NCBI RefSeq assembly: GCF_040802235.1
Contig: NC_133158.1
Location: 42,412,001 to 42,476,000 of the forward strand
Origin: Manis javanica
Taxonomy: Eukaryota; Chordata; Mammalia; Pholidota; Manidae
Direction: 5' to 3'
DNA length: 64,000 nucleotides
Positions within the stretch are counted from its first letter, which is position 1, and each line of letters starts with the position of its first letter. The notes under the pieces were generated by a model. The model had not been told where the DNA came from. It searched no databases and saw only the letters and a list, made by a program, of their open reading frames with translations. A program made the translations under genes and the position numbers. Of the stretch, positions 20,500 through 33,405 are shown piece by piece.

Positions 20500-22900
20500 T
20501 TTTAAATCAGCTGTATTGAGGTCTAATTTAACATGATACAATTTGCCTCTTTCAAGTGAATCAGCTCCATGAGTTTTGAAAAATGTGCTTCGTTCTGTAG
20601 ACACTATCAAAGAGGACACAGCACACTTTCACCCCCGAATTCCCTCACCCCCTTTCCCAGTTAGCCCCTCTCACCTCCACTCCAAGAGGTGGACAGTCCA
20701 CGTTCAACCCAAGCTTGGCCCTGGATGCGGTGGTGGCCTGTGAGGGCTGTTCCCTCTCCTGGTGAGCAGTACCACCCAGACCCCTGGGGACAGTTCCCTG
20801 CACACCACCACTTGCCAGCTGGGGGACATTTGGGTTGTTTCCAGCTCTTGACGATGGCAAATAAAGCTGCTGTGAATGGCTGTGCACTGGCCGTAGTGGA
20901 CTTGGGCAAGCACCTCTCTTGGTGAATCTCTCTAGTGGGATTGCTGGGTAGTGGGGCAAGTGTTGGGTCTGACTTTATAAGAATCTGACAGTTTGCCCTC
21001 CAAAAGGATGGTGCCAAGATGCCTTCCCACCGACAGTGTATGAGGGTTCCAGATGTTTCCACATTAACTCCAGCACTTGACATTATTACCTTTTAAGTTT
21101 GAGCCATGTCAGTGCAGGTGCTATAATAAGATACCTCATTTTCCTTTTTATTTACATTTCCTCAGTACTAATGATATTGATTATCTTTTCATGACTTATC
21201 TTTTTCTTACATCTTCTCTGGTTAAGTGTCTATTCAAATATTTTACACCATTTTAATCAGGTGTTTGGTCTTTATATTGAGTTGTAAGAGCTCTATGTAT
21301 TCTGGCACAAGTCTTTTATCCTACATACCCTGTGCAAATATTTTCCCCTGGTCTGCTGCTGCCTTTGCATTTCCTTAACAGTATCTTTCAAAGAGAAAAT
21401 GTTTTTAAATTTGCTGAGGTCCAATTTTTCTTTTAGGATTCACATTTTATGTGTCCTAGCTGCAAAAAAAAAAAATATTTGCCTTAATCCAAGACCAGAA
21501 AGATTTTCCATTGCATTTTCTTCTAGCAGTTTTACAGCATTAGCTTTTACATTTTAGGTTTAGGGCACATTTCAAGTTAATTTTTCAGTATGAGTGAGGA
21601 CATTTTCCTTTGTTTACTATGCTCTGTAACAATTCATGCAGCACTGGGACTGGGCTCTGTTTGCAGCTGTGTCAGAATTTCTCTGGGAGGCCGTCTGGGT
21701 GTGGAGAGTTTCACAGCTTTGGCCTTTGATAACATTCTCTATTTCTTCTATGGCTTTTTTTTTAGCTTTATGTCTCTATTGGAATAAGTTTGGTAAACTG
21801 TGATTTTCCTAGGAACTTACCTATTTTTTTTAGGTTTTCAAAATTAGTTGCATAAGGTTTTTCAGAGCAGCATTTTTAAAGTTACCTATTTCAATAGGCG
21901 TTTCCCCATTGCCAAATCTTATTTGGTATATTTAGGGGTTTTTTTTCTCCTTTTCTATATTGATTAGGTTAGCTACTGGCTTACACATTTTGTTTATTTC
22001 TTAAAAGAACTGAGATTTTGATTTATTACTTAATTCGACTCTTTTTCTCTTAGGGGCTTTATCAATTTCTTTATCTTTGTTTCATTTTGGTTTACGTTAC
22101 TATTCTCTTACCTTTCTGAGTTGGGGATTTAATTCACTAATTATTGGTATGTGCTCAAAGCGATACATTTTCCTCTGATCCCTATCTTAAACATTTTTTG
22201 TAGATTCAGAAATGGGGTGCTTTTATTACCATGTTTTTTTTAATTCTATAATTTCAGTTTATAGTTTATTTTAGCCACAAGTGTTTTAACAGAAGATATT
22301 TAAATTTTCATGTGCAAGAACCTTTTTAAAATGTCAGGATTTTCTGATTTTGCTGCATTTGCTCATAGAATGATTGCAATGCTGTTACTTTGTGGAAGGT
22401 AATGCTTTCTTTGTGAACAAGTATATGATTAAATTTTGTGAATATTTCATATGCATTTGAGAAGAAGTATTGTCAGGACTTTGATTATATATCAATACAC
22501 TCTTCCTTTCTTTTTTCTTACTTATCTTTTTGTTCACATGACTTGTGTTATATCCAGAATGGGGTCCCCATCGACACAGTCTGGTGTCCTAAAGAAATGT
22601 CAGTTGTGTTTTTGTCGATTTCTGGCTGCATGACCCAGTCTTCTGGTTTGCAAAGAAGAACAGTTTTGCCTAGCACTTGATTGGTGCAGAGATAATTACA
22701 ACTGCTATATTTTCATGATGAATTGTGGCTTATAAATTGTCCTTCATCATGTGTGAAGTGCTTTGCCCTGAACTTTTTGTCTGATATCAGGATCCTTCCC
22801 TTGCTCTTAGCTCAACGTCCTGATACTTAAATCACCTTCGATCACCAGTGTTTTAAAGTTGCATATTTTTAGCAGTATATTGACTAATTTTTTGTCATAA
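20500..22900 (-). mobile_element. Old L1 (L1M) 3' UTR and ORF2, antisense
   Basis: The + strand carries reversed L1 sequence in the right order: tgtattgaggtctaatttaac (3'UTR), gacatttgggttgtttccagc and ataaagctgctgtgaatgg, gtgggattgctgggtagt, gagttgtaagagctctatg, then T-rich ORF2 interior (aagaactgagattttgatt, gatacattttcctctgatcc). It has many stops and indels and is dead. The last part beyond about 22.4 kb is less certain. Confidence 0.75.
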
Positions 22901-25900
22901 TGACTATTGGTTAAAAGTATAAAACAAAGGAATACTGGCCAAGAAATGCAGGAAGCTCATGAAGAGAATAATAATAAAATAATAATGCTGAAAATTCATC
23001 TTCAAATCTTCAACAGGAAAGATATCTGACAAGTTGATTTTAAAAGTTTGTAGGGAGCATGAACACTTCTCCAGAAAACAAAAACTATGTTAAGTGGAAA
23101 AATTATGTAACCATAATATAAATTATTGTACTTTTGGTGAAACACTTATCTAAACTAAAATATTTGACATAAATTCACTTTCTCCTATACCGTGCAAAGG
23201 GAGTGCAAATTGCTTTTTGTAATTCCTGGAAAGGAGTTGGAGGGTTTGTTTTTGACAGAAGGTGTTCATAGTCCAAAGAGCTTGGAACTGCAGCCTCCAT
23301 GCCTGCTTTTGCATTACTTATCACCCCCGAACCCGGTAATACCCCATGAGGTATTTATTAGCTCTAGAATCTGAAGTTTCTGCTTTATGGCTATGTTGTT
23401 CTGCAAAATGTACCTTGGCTCACTGAGCGTATTGAACTGTGATCCAAATGACCCTTCTTATGGCAAATAAGACCAGCCCAGGACTCCCGCCTGCCTGCTC
23501 TGTTTGCTTTACCAGGAATCCATAAAACTGTGATGATAAGCCAGTGCTCAGCCTCTGTGGTGGACGGCTTTCCATTCATCCAACAGCCGCTGGGCACCTG
23601 CTGGAAGCCTGCCACCGCCTGCCCGCTGGCCAGCTTCTGGCCCTGGGACCATCACTGTGGCAGGGGTCCCCCACCGTGGGCCTCCGCCCATGGCATCCTC
23701 CATTCTCTCCATTCATGCATCCACGTCCACAGAGGCCCTGAAGCAAGGACTCTGATCCTCCTGCAACAGGGGCCCAGGGAACAGCCCAGGGGGCAGCTTC
23801 CAGCCGAGCAGGAGAAGGGCCGGAGGGGCGCAGAAGCTAAGGCTCTGCTCCAGGACTGCCAGCGCTGGGCACGAAACCCTGAGTGGGAGGCAGTCCAGGG
23901 GGCCGGGTAGCGAGTTAGGTCCAGGGGACCGGGAACATCTGTAGGGTTTGTGTGTCCACTGTCATAAAGCAATCATGTGCGGGTCTCCTGTGATGGAGAT
24001 GCCGCTGCCAGCGCGGATGGCGCCTCTCTGCTGGGGCCCCCTGTGCCCCACTGCAGGACCCTCACACCACGGAGGCCTCACAGCAGTCCCATCAGGAATC
24101 GTGCCATCCAGGGACACCCCCAGAAGCTTGAATCCCAGGGTTCTGTCTCTAGCACCCTCTCTCTGCAGCAGGTCATGACCACTGTGCTGGATCCTGAGCA
24201 GCCGCCATCTGGAAGCCAAGCTCTGAGACCGTTTGTACGTCTCTCCCACCGCAGACGCGCGCGGGGCTCAGGGCTCCCGGCTCTGCCCTCATCCCCTGGA
24301 GGAAGGCGTTTCCCTCTCGAACCTTCACTCACCTTCCTTCCTCATTCCCATTGGCTCCATCACACCCCTTGTGCCTGGCAAAGCCCCTGTCAGAGCCGCT
24401 GCTCCTCCCATACTACCCCCCATTCACCCACGCCCCGACACCCACACGACCGCCCGTGTCCTCGCACATTTGATTTTGGAATTAGCACGCTCACCTCCTC
24501 AAGCCCTCTGACTGTGTCTGGGCACCAGGGGGCAGTAGCAATGGCAGGGGGTGGCTGGATCCGAAGGCAGGCCTCTGGGCTGGGGGTGGCACCCTCCAGG
24601 CCACAGATTTCTCACGGACGGTGACCACATCATCTTCCTTTGTAACTGGCCACAGTCCCTGGGCACACAGTGGACATTAAATAAATGATGACTGATTTTC
24701 TTTGTTGGGTAACATATCTGCCTGAGTTCAAATATTAACACTTGAGTAAAACCCCTTAAGACATTCAAACACAAGATATCATATGAGTGCATATGTGCAA
24801 GTCATCTATTAAGAACATTGGCATTTCATTTCTTGCCATTTGAAATGCAAACCAGGGCTACCTTGAGTCTTGAGAATGTATTGGTGCCTTTATACCAAGA
24901 GCTCCAGGGAGGAGATGACCAAGGAGGGAGGACCTTGCCTAGGGATGCTGCTGCTCTTTGCCATCTCACACTTTGTTTTCAAATCCCTGATGGATTAAAA
25001 ACTCAATGCAGTGAACATTATAAGAAGGAGAAAGTATTCTTTGAGACACTGAAATTATGGTGAGTAAGAAAAGGGTCGACTGAGAGAGATGCTTGATTCA
25101 AGCCCAGCAAATGCCCACCTGGCATCTTTAACACCAACCAGCCAGAATGCCTGTGCGCAGTGGCCCTGGAGGAGCAGCCAGCTGGAGGGGTTGCTCCTGC
25201 ACCCAGGCAAACTTCCTTCCCCTGTGCTGACAGGTGCAAGGAGTCATGTGGACATCCCAGCCTGGGGCATCTCACACATTTTCTTTGAAGGTTTGATGGC
25301 CCAGTATGTTCTTGTTTTTGGCAAACAGCACATCTCTGTAGGGGAGTGTCTGCTTCCAATTCCTCTGAACTCCCTAAAACTTGCTCCCTATGCAGCTGAC
25401 CTAATGATCGTTGCAGATGTGCTGGGAAGAACCAATCATGAGATACCCACTTTAGGAGATGTGAGACAGTTTATTCTTTTTCTACAGTTTAGTGAAAACC
25501 CTAATAAGCCATTTATTTTCCTCTGCTGGAACCACCTGTTTGAACAAATTAGTGGTCATTTCTAAGAAGCTGCAGTCATAATCTCTAGTTAATCCCTGGC
25601 ACATTAGGAGGTGGGGGATGAGAGGTGCACAGCATGGGGACCCACTGACAGCACCTGCAGTGCACAGATTAACAGTATGAAGCCAATCACTTACTTAGCA
25701 CTTCCCCACCACCATGCCTAGGCACTCTGCACGTGCTCGCTCCCCAGAAAGGGACCCAGCCAGGTCTCCAGATCTAGCAGTCTTGGCAAATCTACTAATA
25801 GGGAGAAAAAACCGAGATTGCACTGGAGAGGCCAAATGACCTAGGAATTAAAATAAGAAAACTTGAAATTACTTGAGACTTTTCTTACTATGAAGCTGGA

Positions 25901-26190
25901 TGCTAGATGGGATTTCAAATCAGTCCCCTCCCTCATCCCTGACCAGATAAACCTCCTTGATATTGACCAGGCATCCAGGATGGAACTTCCTGGCTTCCCC
26001 AAGCCAGAACCCTGTTGTTCGGACCCCAAGCATCAGGGTTAGCTTCTCCCCTGCTTCCCATACCACCTCCTATTATTCAGATTTTAAAAATTTAAGCAGA
26101 TAGATGTCAAATCCTTTTCCTTAAACATTATAATGGTCACCACCTATATGTGAGATATGCAGATTTATCCATGTTGGACTTTATTTGCCT
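22901..26190. other. Intergenic DNA between L1 blocks, no gene recognised
   Basis: Mixed content: AT-rich at 22.9-23.4 kb, GC-rich at 23.5-24.6 kb, then moderate. An L2-type end may lie at about 24640-24700 (cacagtggacattaaataaatga). No exon, RNA gene or named element is supported. Confidence 0.45.
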
Positions 26191-26191
26191 T

Positions 26192-26201
26192 AATGTCTCT
26201 C
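26192..26201 (+). repeat. Candidate L1 target-site duplication, left copy
   Basis: AATGTCTCTC recurs exactly at 32524-32533, on the far side of the L1 A-rich tail. Ten bases is short, and the A/T-rich 40 bases after the left copy are not obviously L1, so this is tentative. Confidence 0.5.
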
Positions 26202-27189
26202 ATTTTATAAAAATAAATAAAAGAATAGAAATAAGAGGGCAGCATGAGAAGTGAGACAGAAACCTCCTCCCAAAATCACATATAACATGAAAATACAGCA
26301 AATACAACTAAACCTGAAAGATCAACATGAAAGTATACTGCAACTGATGGCCTACATCTGGGGAAAAGAGAAACCTCACAGAAAGGGTAAAATAGCAAAG
26401 CCATGATCCAGCAGCACCCAAGCCCTACTGGGGTGGGGGAAGAGAAATGGAGTGAGAAGGGAGGGAAGCCCAGGAATGCTAAATATCTACCCCTAGAGAT
26501 ATACTCAAGGAGCACGAACCCACATCACATGGTGCTCTGGAGATTAGAGGGGTTGGAAAGCAAAGACAGGCAGAATACTTGGAGAGACAGACTCCAGCAG
26601 CTTGTGGAGAACAGGTACCCACAACCAGCTGCTCCAGGACAAAAGAAAGGTGGGCACATTGAAAATCTTCACAACAGTGAGAGGGCTAAAGGGGCAAGGA
26701 TTACATAGATTTCATGATTACACTGCTCAGGAGAAAGGACAGGTGGACAACACTGTCCCAGCACACTCAGTCCAGCAGGTTGGGAACTTTCAGGAGCTTC
26801 ACACTCTCCATCCCACTGACTGGCAACGCAGTGCTGAGGCCCTTGACTGCAATATGCAGCCTGCTACTCCTTCCTCTCAGTTGGCACTGACTTGCAAACC
26901 TGCTGCCCCTGCCATTGAGCCAGGCCAGCCAGAGGGTGGCCCCACCTATGGAAGCTACAATGGCATAGCATAGAGACTCCTCTCTGCACACTCGTCCCAC
27001 TGGCCCTGGCAGTGGAGGCAGGCACTGCAGCCGGGAAGCAGGAAAGAGCTCTTTCCTCCCGGCAGGCTCTGGCATCACACCTGCAACCCTGCCATTGTTC
27101 CAGGGGCTGGGAAGCTCCAGAGAGTAGAGCTTCTGGGCACTAGAAGGTGTCACCTACACAAAGTTATTATTCCATAGTAATCCTTACAA

Positions 27190-28055
27190 ATATGAAATGG
27201 CAAAAGAACCTGGTACAAACCAAAATCCCTCAAACACCAGAAAGAGGGCTAAGTGAAACTGAAATCACCAACCTTCCTGAGAAAGATTTCAAAGTAAAAA
27301 TCAAACATGATGACAGAGCTGCAGAAAAATATTCAAGACCTCAGGGAGGAATTCAAGAAAGAGATAGAAACTTTAGAAATACAGTTTCTGAAATGAAATA
27401 TACAATGGAGGGATTTAAAAGCAGATTAGATGAGACAGAGGAGACTGCAAATGAAATAGAAATTAGAGAAAAGGAAATAAAAGGAAGCTGAGGCACAGAG
27501 AGAAAAAAAATCTCTAGGAATGAAAGAATATTAAGAGAACTGTGTGACCAATCCAAACAGAACACTATTTGCATTATAGGGTACCAGAGGAAGAAAAGAG
27601 AAAAAGGGATAGAAAGTGCCTTTGAAGAAATAATTGCTGAAAACTTCCCCAATCTGGAGAAGGAAATAGCCTCTCAGGCCATGGAAGTGCATAGATCTCC
27701 CAACACAAAGGACACAAGGAAGACAACACCAAGACATAGAATAATTAAAATGGCAAATATCAAGTACAAGGACAGACTATTAAAAGCAGCCAGAGAGAGA
27801 AAAAAGATCACCTACAAAGGAAAACCCATCAGGCTACCATTACACTTCTCATCAGAAAGCTTACAGGACAGAAGGGAGTGGCATGATGTATTTAATGCAG
27901 TGAAACAGAAGGGCCTCAAACCAAGAATACTCTACCCAGTAAGGTTATCATTTAAATTTGAAGGAGAGATTAAACAGTTTCCAGATAAGCAAAAGTTCAG
28001 GGAATTTATCTGCCACACACCATCTCTACAGTGTACTTTGGAGGGACTACTATAA
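27190..28055 (+). pseudogene. L1 ORF1 (RNA-binding chaperone), broken
   Basis: Encodes remnants of the L1 ORF1 nucleic-acid chaperone. The coiled-coil side reads SRLDETEETANEIEIREKE, followed by a frameshift and stop around 27489. The following frame gives RNERILRELCDQSKQ and AFEEIIAENFPNLEKEIAS, and the C-terminal RNA-binding half is open at 27681-28055 (HRIIKMANIKYKDRLLKAAR onward). It cannot make a full protein. Confidence 0.8.
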
Positions 28056-28334
28056 ATGGAAGTGCTCCTAAGACTAAATATCTGTCACCAGAGAAAAGGA
28101 AACTGCAGTAAAGGAAGTAGACCAATTAATTACTAACCAAGTGCAAAATTAAATCAGCTAACCACAAATTCAGTCAAAGGAAACATAAAAAGTACAGAAT
28201 ATGACACCCAACATATAAAGAGTGGAGGAGGAAGATAAAGAAGGGAGGAAAAAAAAGAACTTTTAGATTGTGTTTGAAAGTGAGTTAAGTTAGACTGTTT
28301 AATAGTAGAGAAGTTGCCCTTGAATCTTTGGTAA

Positions 28335-31300
28335 CCATGAATCTAAAGCCTGCAATGGCAATAAGTACATATCTCTCTATAATTATCCCAAATGTAAAAG
28401 GACTAAATGCACCAATCAAAAGACACTGAGTTACAGAAAGGACAAAAAAAGCAAGACCCATCTATATGCTGCCTACAACAGATTTACTTCAAACCCAAAG
28501 ACATACACAAACTAAAAGTGAAGGGATGGGAAAAGATATTTCATGCAAATAATAGGGAGAATAAAGCAGGAGTTATAGTACTTGCATCAGAAAAAATAGA
28601 CTTCAAAAAAAAGAAAGTAACAAGAGACAAAGAAGGATATCATATAATGATAAAGAAGTCAGTCCAACAAGAGGACATAACCATTCTAAATATCTATGCA
28701 CCCAACATAGGAGTGCCTACATATGTGAAATAAATACTAACAGAATTAAAAGGGGAAATAGAATGCAATTAATTCATTTTAGGACACTTCAACACACCAC
28801 TCATTCCAAAGGACAGATCAGCCAGACAAAAAATACATAAGGACACAGAGGCACTGAACAACACATTAGAACAGATGGACCTAAGAGACATCTGCAGAAC
28901 TCTACACCCTAAATCATCAGGAAACACATCCTTCTCATGTGCACATGGAACATTTTCAAGAACAGATCACATACTAGGCCACAAAAGGAACCTAAGTAAA
29001 TTAAGGATTTGAAATTGTCCCAACCAGCTTCTCAGACCACAAAGGTATGAAATTAGAAATAAATCATACAAAGTAAACAAAAAAACCCACAAACACATGG
29101 AGGCTTAAAAACGTGCTCCTAAATAATCAATGGGTCAATAACCAAATAAAAACAGAAATCAAGCAATATATGGAGACAAATGAAAACAACAATTCAGCAG
29201 CCCAAAATCTGTGGGATGCCATGAAGGGAGTTCTAAGAGAAAAGTATATAGCAATACAGGCTTAAATCAAGAAATAAGAACAATCCCAAATGAACCATCC
29301 AAACTCACAATGAATGAAACTAGAAAAAGAAGAACAAATGAGGCCCTAAGTCAGTACAAGGGGGGACATAATGAAGATCAGAGCAGAAATTTTAAAAATG
29401 GAGAAGAATTAAACAAAAGAATGAATCTATGAATCCAGAAGCTGGTTCTTTGAGAAAATAAACAAAATAGATAAACCCCTAGCCAGACTTATCAAGAAAA
29501 AAAGAGAGTGTACATATATGAATAAAATTAAAAATGAGAAAGGAAAGATCACTACAGATACCACAGAAATACAAAGAATTGTTAGACAATACTGTGAAAA
29601 ATTACATGCTAACAAATTGTGTAACCTAGAAATGGGCAACTTTCTAGAAAAATACAACCTCCCAAAACTGACCCAGGAAGAAACAGAAAATCTGAACAGA
29701 TCAATTATCAGCAATGAAATTGAATTGGTAATAAAATAAACAACCTAAGAAAAAAAACCTATGGACCAGATGGCTTCACTGCTGAATTTTCTCAAATATT
29801 TAGAGAAGACATAATACCCATCCTCCTTAAAATTTTCCAAAAAGTAAAATAAGAGAGAATACTTCCAAACTCATTTGATGAGGCCAGCATCACTCTAACA
29901 CCAAAACCAGGCAGATACCACACAAAAAAAGTACAGACCAATATCCCTGGTGAACAGAAATGCAAAAATACCCAACAAAATATTAGCAAATTGAATTTAA
30001 AAATACATCAAAAAGATCATTCCCCATGATCAAGTGGGATTTATTCCAGGGATGCAAGGATGGTACAATGTTTGAAAATCCATCAACATCATACACCACA
30101 TCAGCAAAAAGAAGGACAAAAACCACATGATCATCTCAATAGATGCTGAAAAAGCATTCAACAAAATTCAACATCCATTCATGATAAAAACTCACAACAA
30201 AATGGGTATAGAGGACAAGTACCTCAACATAATAAAGGCCATATGTGACAAACCCACAGCCAACATCATACTTAACAGTGAAAAGCTGAAAGCTTTTCAT
30301 TTAAGATTGGAAACAAAACAAGGATGCCCACTCTTCCCACTTTTATTCAACATAGTACTGGAGGTCCTAGCCATGGCAATCAGAAAACACAAAGAAATAA
30401 AAGGCATCCAGATAGGTAAGGAAGAAGTTAAACCATCACTATTTGCAGATAACATGATATTGTACATAAAAAACCCTAGAGAATCCACCCCAAAACTACT
30501 AGAACTAATAACTCAATTAAGTAAAGTTGCAGGATACAAAATTAATACACAGAAATCTGTTGCATTCCTATATATTAATGATGAACTAGAAGAAAGAGGA
30601 ATCAGGAAAACAATTTCATTTATAATTGCACCAAAAAGAATAAAATACCTAGGAATAAACTTAACCAAGGAGATGAAAAACCTATACCCTGAAAACTACA
30701 AGACACTCAGGAGAGAAATTAAAGAAGATACCAACAAATGGAAATACATACCGTGCTCATGGATAGGAAGAATAAATATTGTCAAAATGGCCATCCTGCC
30801 TAAAGCAATCTACAGATTCCATAAAATCCCTATCAAAATTCCAACAGCATTCTTCAACAAACTAGAACAAATAGTTCTAAAATGCATACAGAACCATAAA
30901 AGACCCTGAATAGCCATAGCAATCCTGAGAAGGAAGAATAAAACTGGGGGGATTATGCTCCCCAACCTCAAGCTCTACCACAAAGCCATAGTAAAGACAA
31001 TTTGGTACTGGCACAAGAACAGACCCACAGATCAGTGGAACAGAATAGAGAGTCCAGATATTAACCCAAACATATATGGCCAATTAATATATGATAAAGG
31101 AGCCATGGACATACAATGGGGAAATGACAGCCTCTTCAACAACTGGTGTTGGCAAAACTGGACAGCTATATGTAAGAGAATGAAACTGGATTATTGTTTA
31201 ACCCCATACACAAAAGTAAACTCAAAATGGATCAAAGACCTGAATGTAAGTCAGAAAACCATAAAACTCTTAGAAGAAAACATAGGCAAAAATCTTCTGA

Positions 31301-32160
31301 ATATAAACATGAGAAATTTTTTCATGAACACATTTACTTGGACAAGGGAAACAAAAGCAGAAATCAACAAATGGGACTACATCAAACTAAAAAGCTTCTG
31401 TACAGCAAAGGACACCATCAGTAGAACACAAGGTCATCCTACAGTATGGGAGAACATATTCATAAATGACATATCTGACAAGGGGTTAACATCAAAAGTA
31501 TCTAAAGAACTTACACTCCACAACACCTAAAAGGCAAAGAACCCAATTAAAAAATGGGCAGAGGATCTGAACAGACACTTCTCCAAAGAGGAAATTCAGA
31601 TGGCCAACAGGCACATGAAAAGATGCTCCACATCATTAATCATCAGGGAAATGCAAATCAAAACCGCAATGAGATATCACCTCACACTAGTAAGGATCGC
31701 CACCATCCAAAAGACAAATAACAAATGTTGGCGAGGATGTGGAGAAAGGGGAACCCTCCTACACTGCTGGTGGAAATGTAAATTAGTTCAACCATTGTGG
31801 AAAACAGTATGGAGGTTCCTCAAAAAACTAAAAATAGAAATAAATACCAGGAATTCCACTCCTAGGAGTTTACCTGAAGAAAACAAGATCTCATATTCAA
31901 AAAGACATATGCACCCTTATGTTTATTGCAGCACTATTTACAATAGCCAAGAATTGGAAGCAACCTAAGTGTCCATCAGTAGATGAATGGATAAAGAAGA
32001 TGTTGTACATATACACAATGGAATACTATTCAGCTATAATAAGAAAACAAATCCTACCATTTGCAACAACATGGATGAAGCTAGAGGGTATTATGCTCAG
32101 TGAAATAAGTCAGGCAGAGAAAGACAAGTACCAAATGATTTCACTCATCTGTGGAGTATA
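28335..32160 (+). pseudogene. L1 ORF2 (endonuclease/reverse transcriptase), broken
   Basis: Domains in order: endonuclease (about 28335-29050; NVKGLNAPIKRH, later IYAPNIGVPTYVK), Z region (about 29450-29750), reverse transcriptase (30127-30909 open, 260 codons, with [16 protein letters not shown] and FADNMILYI), and C-terminal part (30955-31530, then 31600-31968 with the cysteine segment C-x3-C-x7-H-x4-C). At least six stops or frameshifts separate these pieces. The catalytic FADD is FADN at 30442-30453, which removes one of the two metal-binding Asp residues. Confidence 0.88.
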
Positions 32161-32523
32161 ACAACGAAGCAAAACTGAAGGAACAAAACAGCAGCAGACT
32201 CACAGACTCCAAGAAGGGGCTTGCAGTTACTGAAGTGGAGGGGGTGGGGAGGATGAGTTGGGAGGGAGGGAAAAAGGGATTAAGGGGCATTATGATTAGT
32301 TCACATAATGTAGGGGGGTCACAGGGAAGGCAGTACAGCACAGAGAAGACAAGTAGTGACTCTATAGCATCTTACTGTGCTGATGGACAGTGACTGCAAT
32401 GAGGTGGGTGTTGGGGGGACTCAATAATATGGGTGAATGTAATAACTACAATGTTGCTCATGTGAAACTTTTATAAGATGGTATATCAATGATACCTTAA
32501 TAAAAAAAGAAGTAAAACAATAA

Positions 32524-32533
32524 AATGTCTCTC
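32524..32533 (+). repeat. Candidate L1 target-site duplication, right copy
   Basis: Exact second copy of AATGTCTCTC, directly after the A-rich L1 tail. Confidence 0.5.
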
Positions 32534-33250
32534 TTAACCCATCCCTCTCCCTCCCACCCCAGAATTAACCACCATCCTGAGGTCAGTGTATCTTATTCTC
32601 ATGTATTCTCACAGCAATATGTAATATTTTTTTGTTTTTTTTAATAACCAGAAATGGCATTGTAATATGCAGACTTTTCATCTTACATTCTATGCTCGAC
32701 TTTTGAAATCTATTCCTATTGATAAAAGTAGGTCTGATTCATTCATTCTAACATGGAATCCATTCTCCTATTGGTAGGCAATTAGGTATATTAGTCCCGA
32801 TTTCTTCCTACCAAAACAATATGGACTTGTTCAGTTTACTAGGTGTTGTCAGGATTGTTTGCCAAAGAGGATGTATCAGTTACACCCTCACCAGCTTTGT
32901 TTCTCCACATCCTTGTCAACATTTGGTGATATGGGTACATCAGATGTAATGTTAGTTCATTTTGTAATTCCCATCTATGATACACAGCACATTGCCAGCT
33001 ATGAGTGGGGTAGAGCCTCCTTCCACATCATTATTAGCTACACAGATTTCTTTTACCATGTATTCCTATTTGTGGATTTATAAACCTATGTTTGTCTTTT
33101 TCTCATTGGTTTGTAGGAGTTCTTTATGTATCCTTGATAGCAATCCTTTATCAGTTACATGGGTTTCCAATGTTGTCTCATAGTTTGTGGCTTGACTTAT
33201 GTCCATCTGTCATGCCTTGATGAATGGGTATCCTTGATTTTGATTAAGTG
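32534..33250 (-). mobile_element. Old L1M 3' region, antisense
   Basis: Reversed L1 phrases in order: cagaattaaccaccatcctgag, ggaatccattctcctattgg, ttacaccctcaccagctttg, atttctccacatccttgtc-like text, ggagttctttatgtatcctt, and ctttatcagttacatgggtt. Diverged and non-coding. Confidence 0.75.
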
Positions 33251-33269
33251 AATTTATGATCTGTGCCTT

Positions 33270-33405
33270 CATGACACGTGCTATTTTAGAAAATCCTAAA
33301 AATCTTTAAGACAACAAAACTACAGGATATAAAGTTAATATGCAAAAGTTGATTGTGTTTTTATAAATTACCAACAAGCAAGTGGAAATAAAATCAGCAT
33401 CTTTG
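33270..33405 (+). mobile_element. Short sense L1 ORF2 piece between antisense L1 blocks
   Basis: aaaactacaggatataaagt, taatatgcaaaagttgattg and accaacaagcaagtggaaat read as sense L1 ORF2, opposite to the sequence on both sides. It is either a 5'-inversion product or a separate insertion. Confidence 0.55.

Larger units (their letters stand above)
26202..32523 (+). mobile_element. Near-full-length LINE-1, sense, inactive
   Basis: A roughly 6.3-kb L1: 5'UTR from about 26245 (gcagcatgagaagtgagaca), degenerate ORF1 at about 27190-28055, a spacer, and ORF2 from about 28335 (reading NLKPAMAISTYLSII) to about 32160. The 3'UTR includes ggggggactcaataatatgg and ends ccttaataaaaaaa. A 10-base duplication may flank it. 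Both ORFs have frameshifts and stops, and the reverse transcriptase FADD motif is FADN. The 3'UTR type is not primate or rodent L1. It sits between two antisense L1M blocks. Its ORF2 is far better preserved than theirs, so it is younger. Confidence 0.9.

Noticed and set aside
23530-24624. GC-rich stretch with ORFs up to 215 codons as a CpG-island gene
   Set aside because: No conserved protein motif, no paired splice sites I trust, and CpG density does not look island-like by eye.
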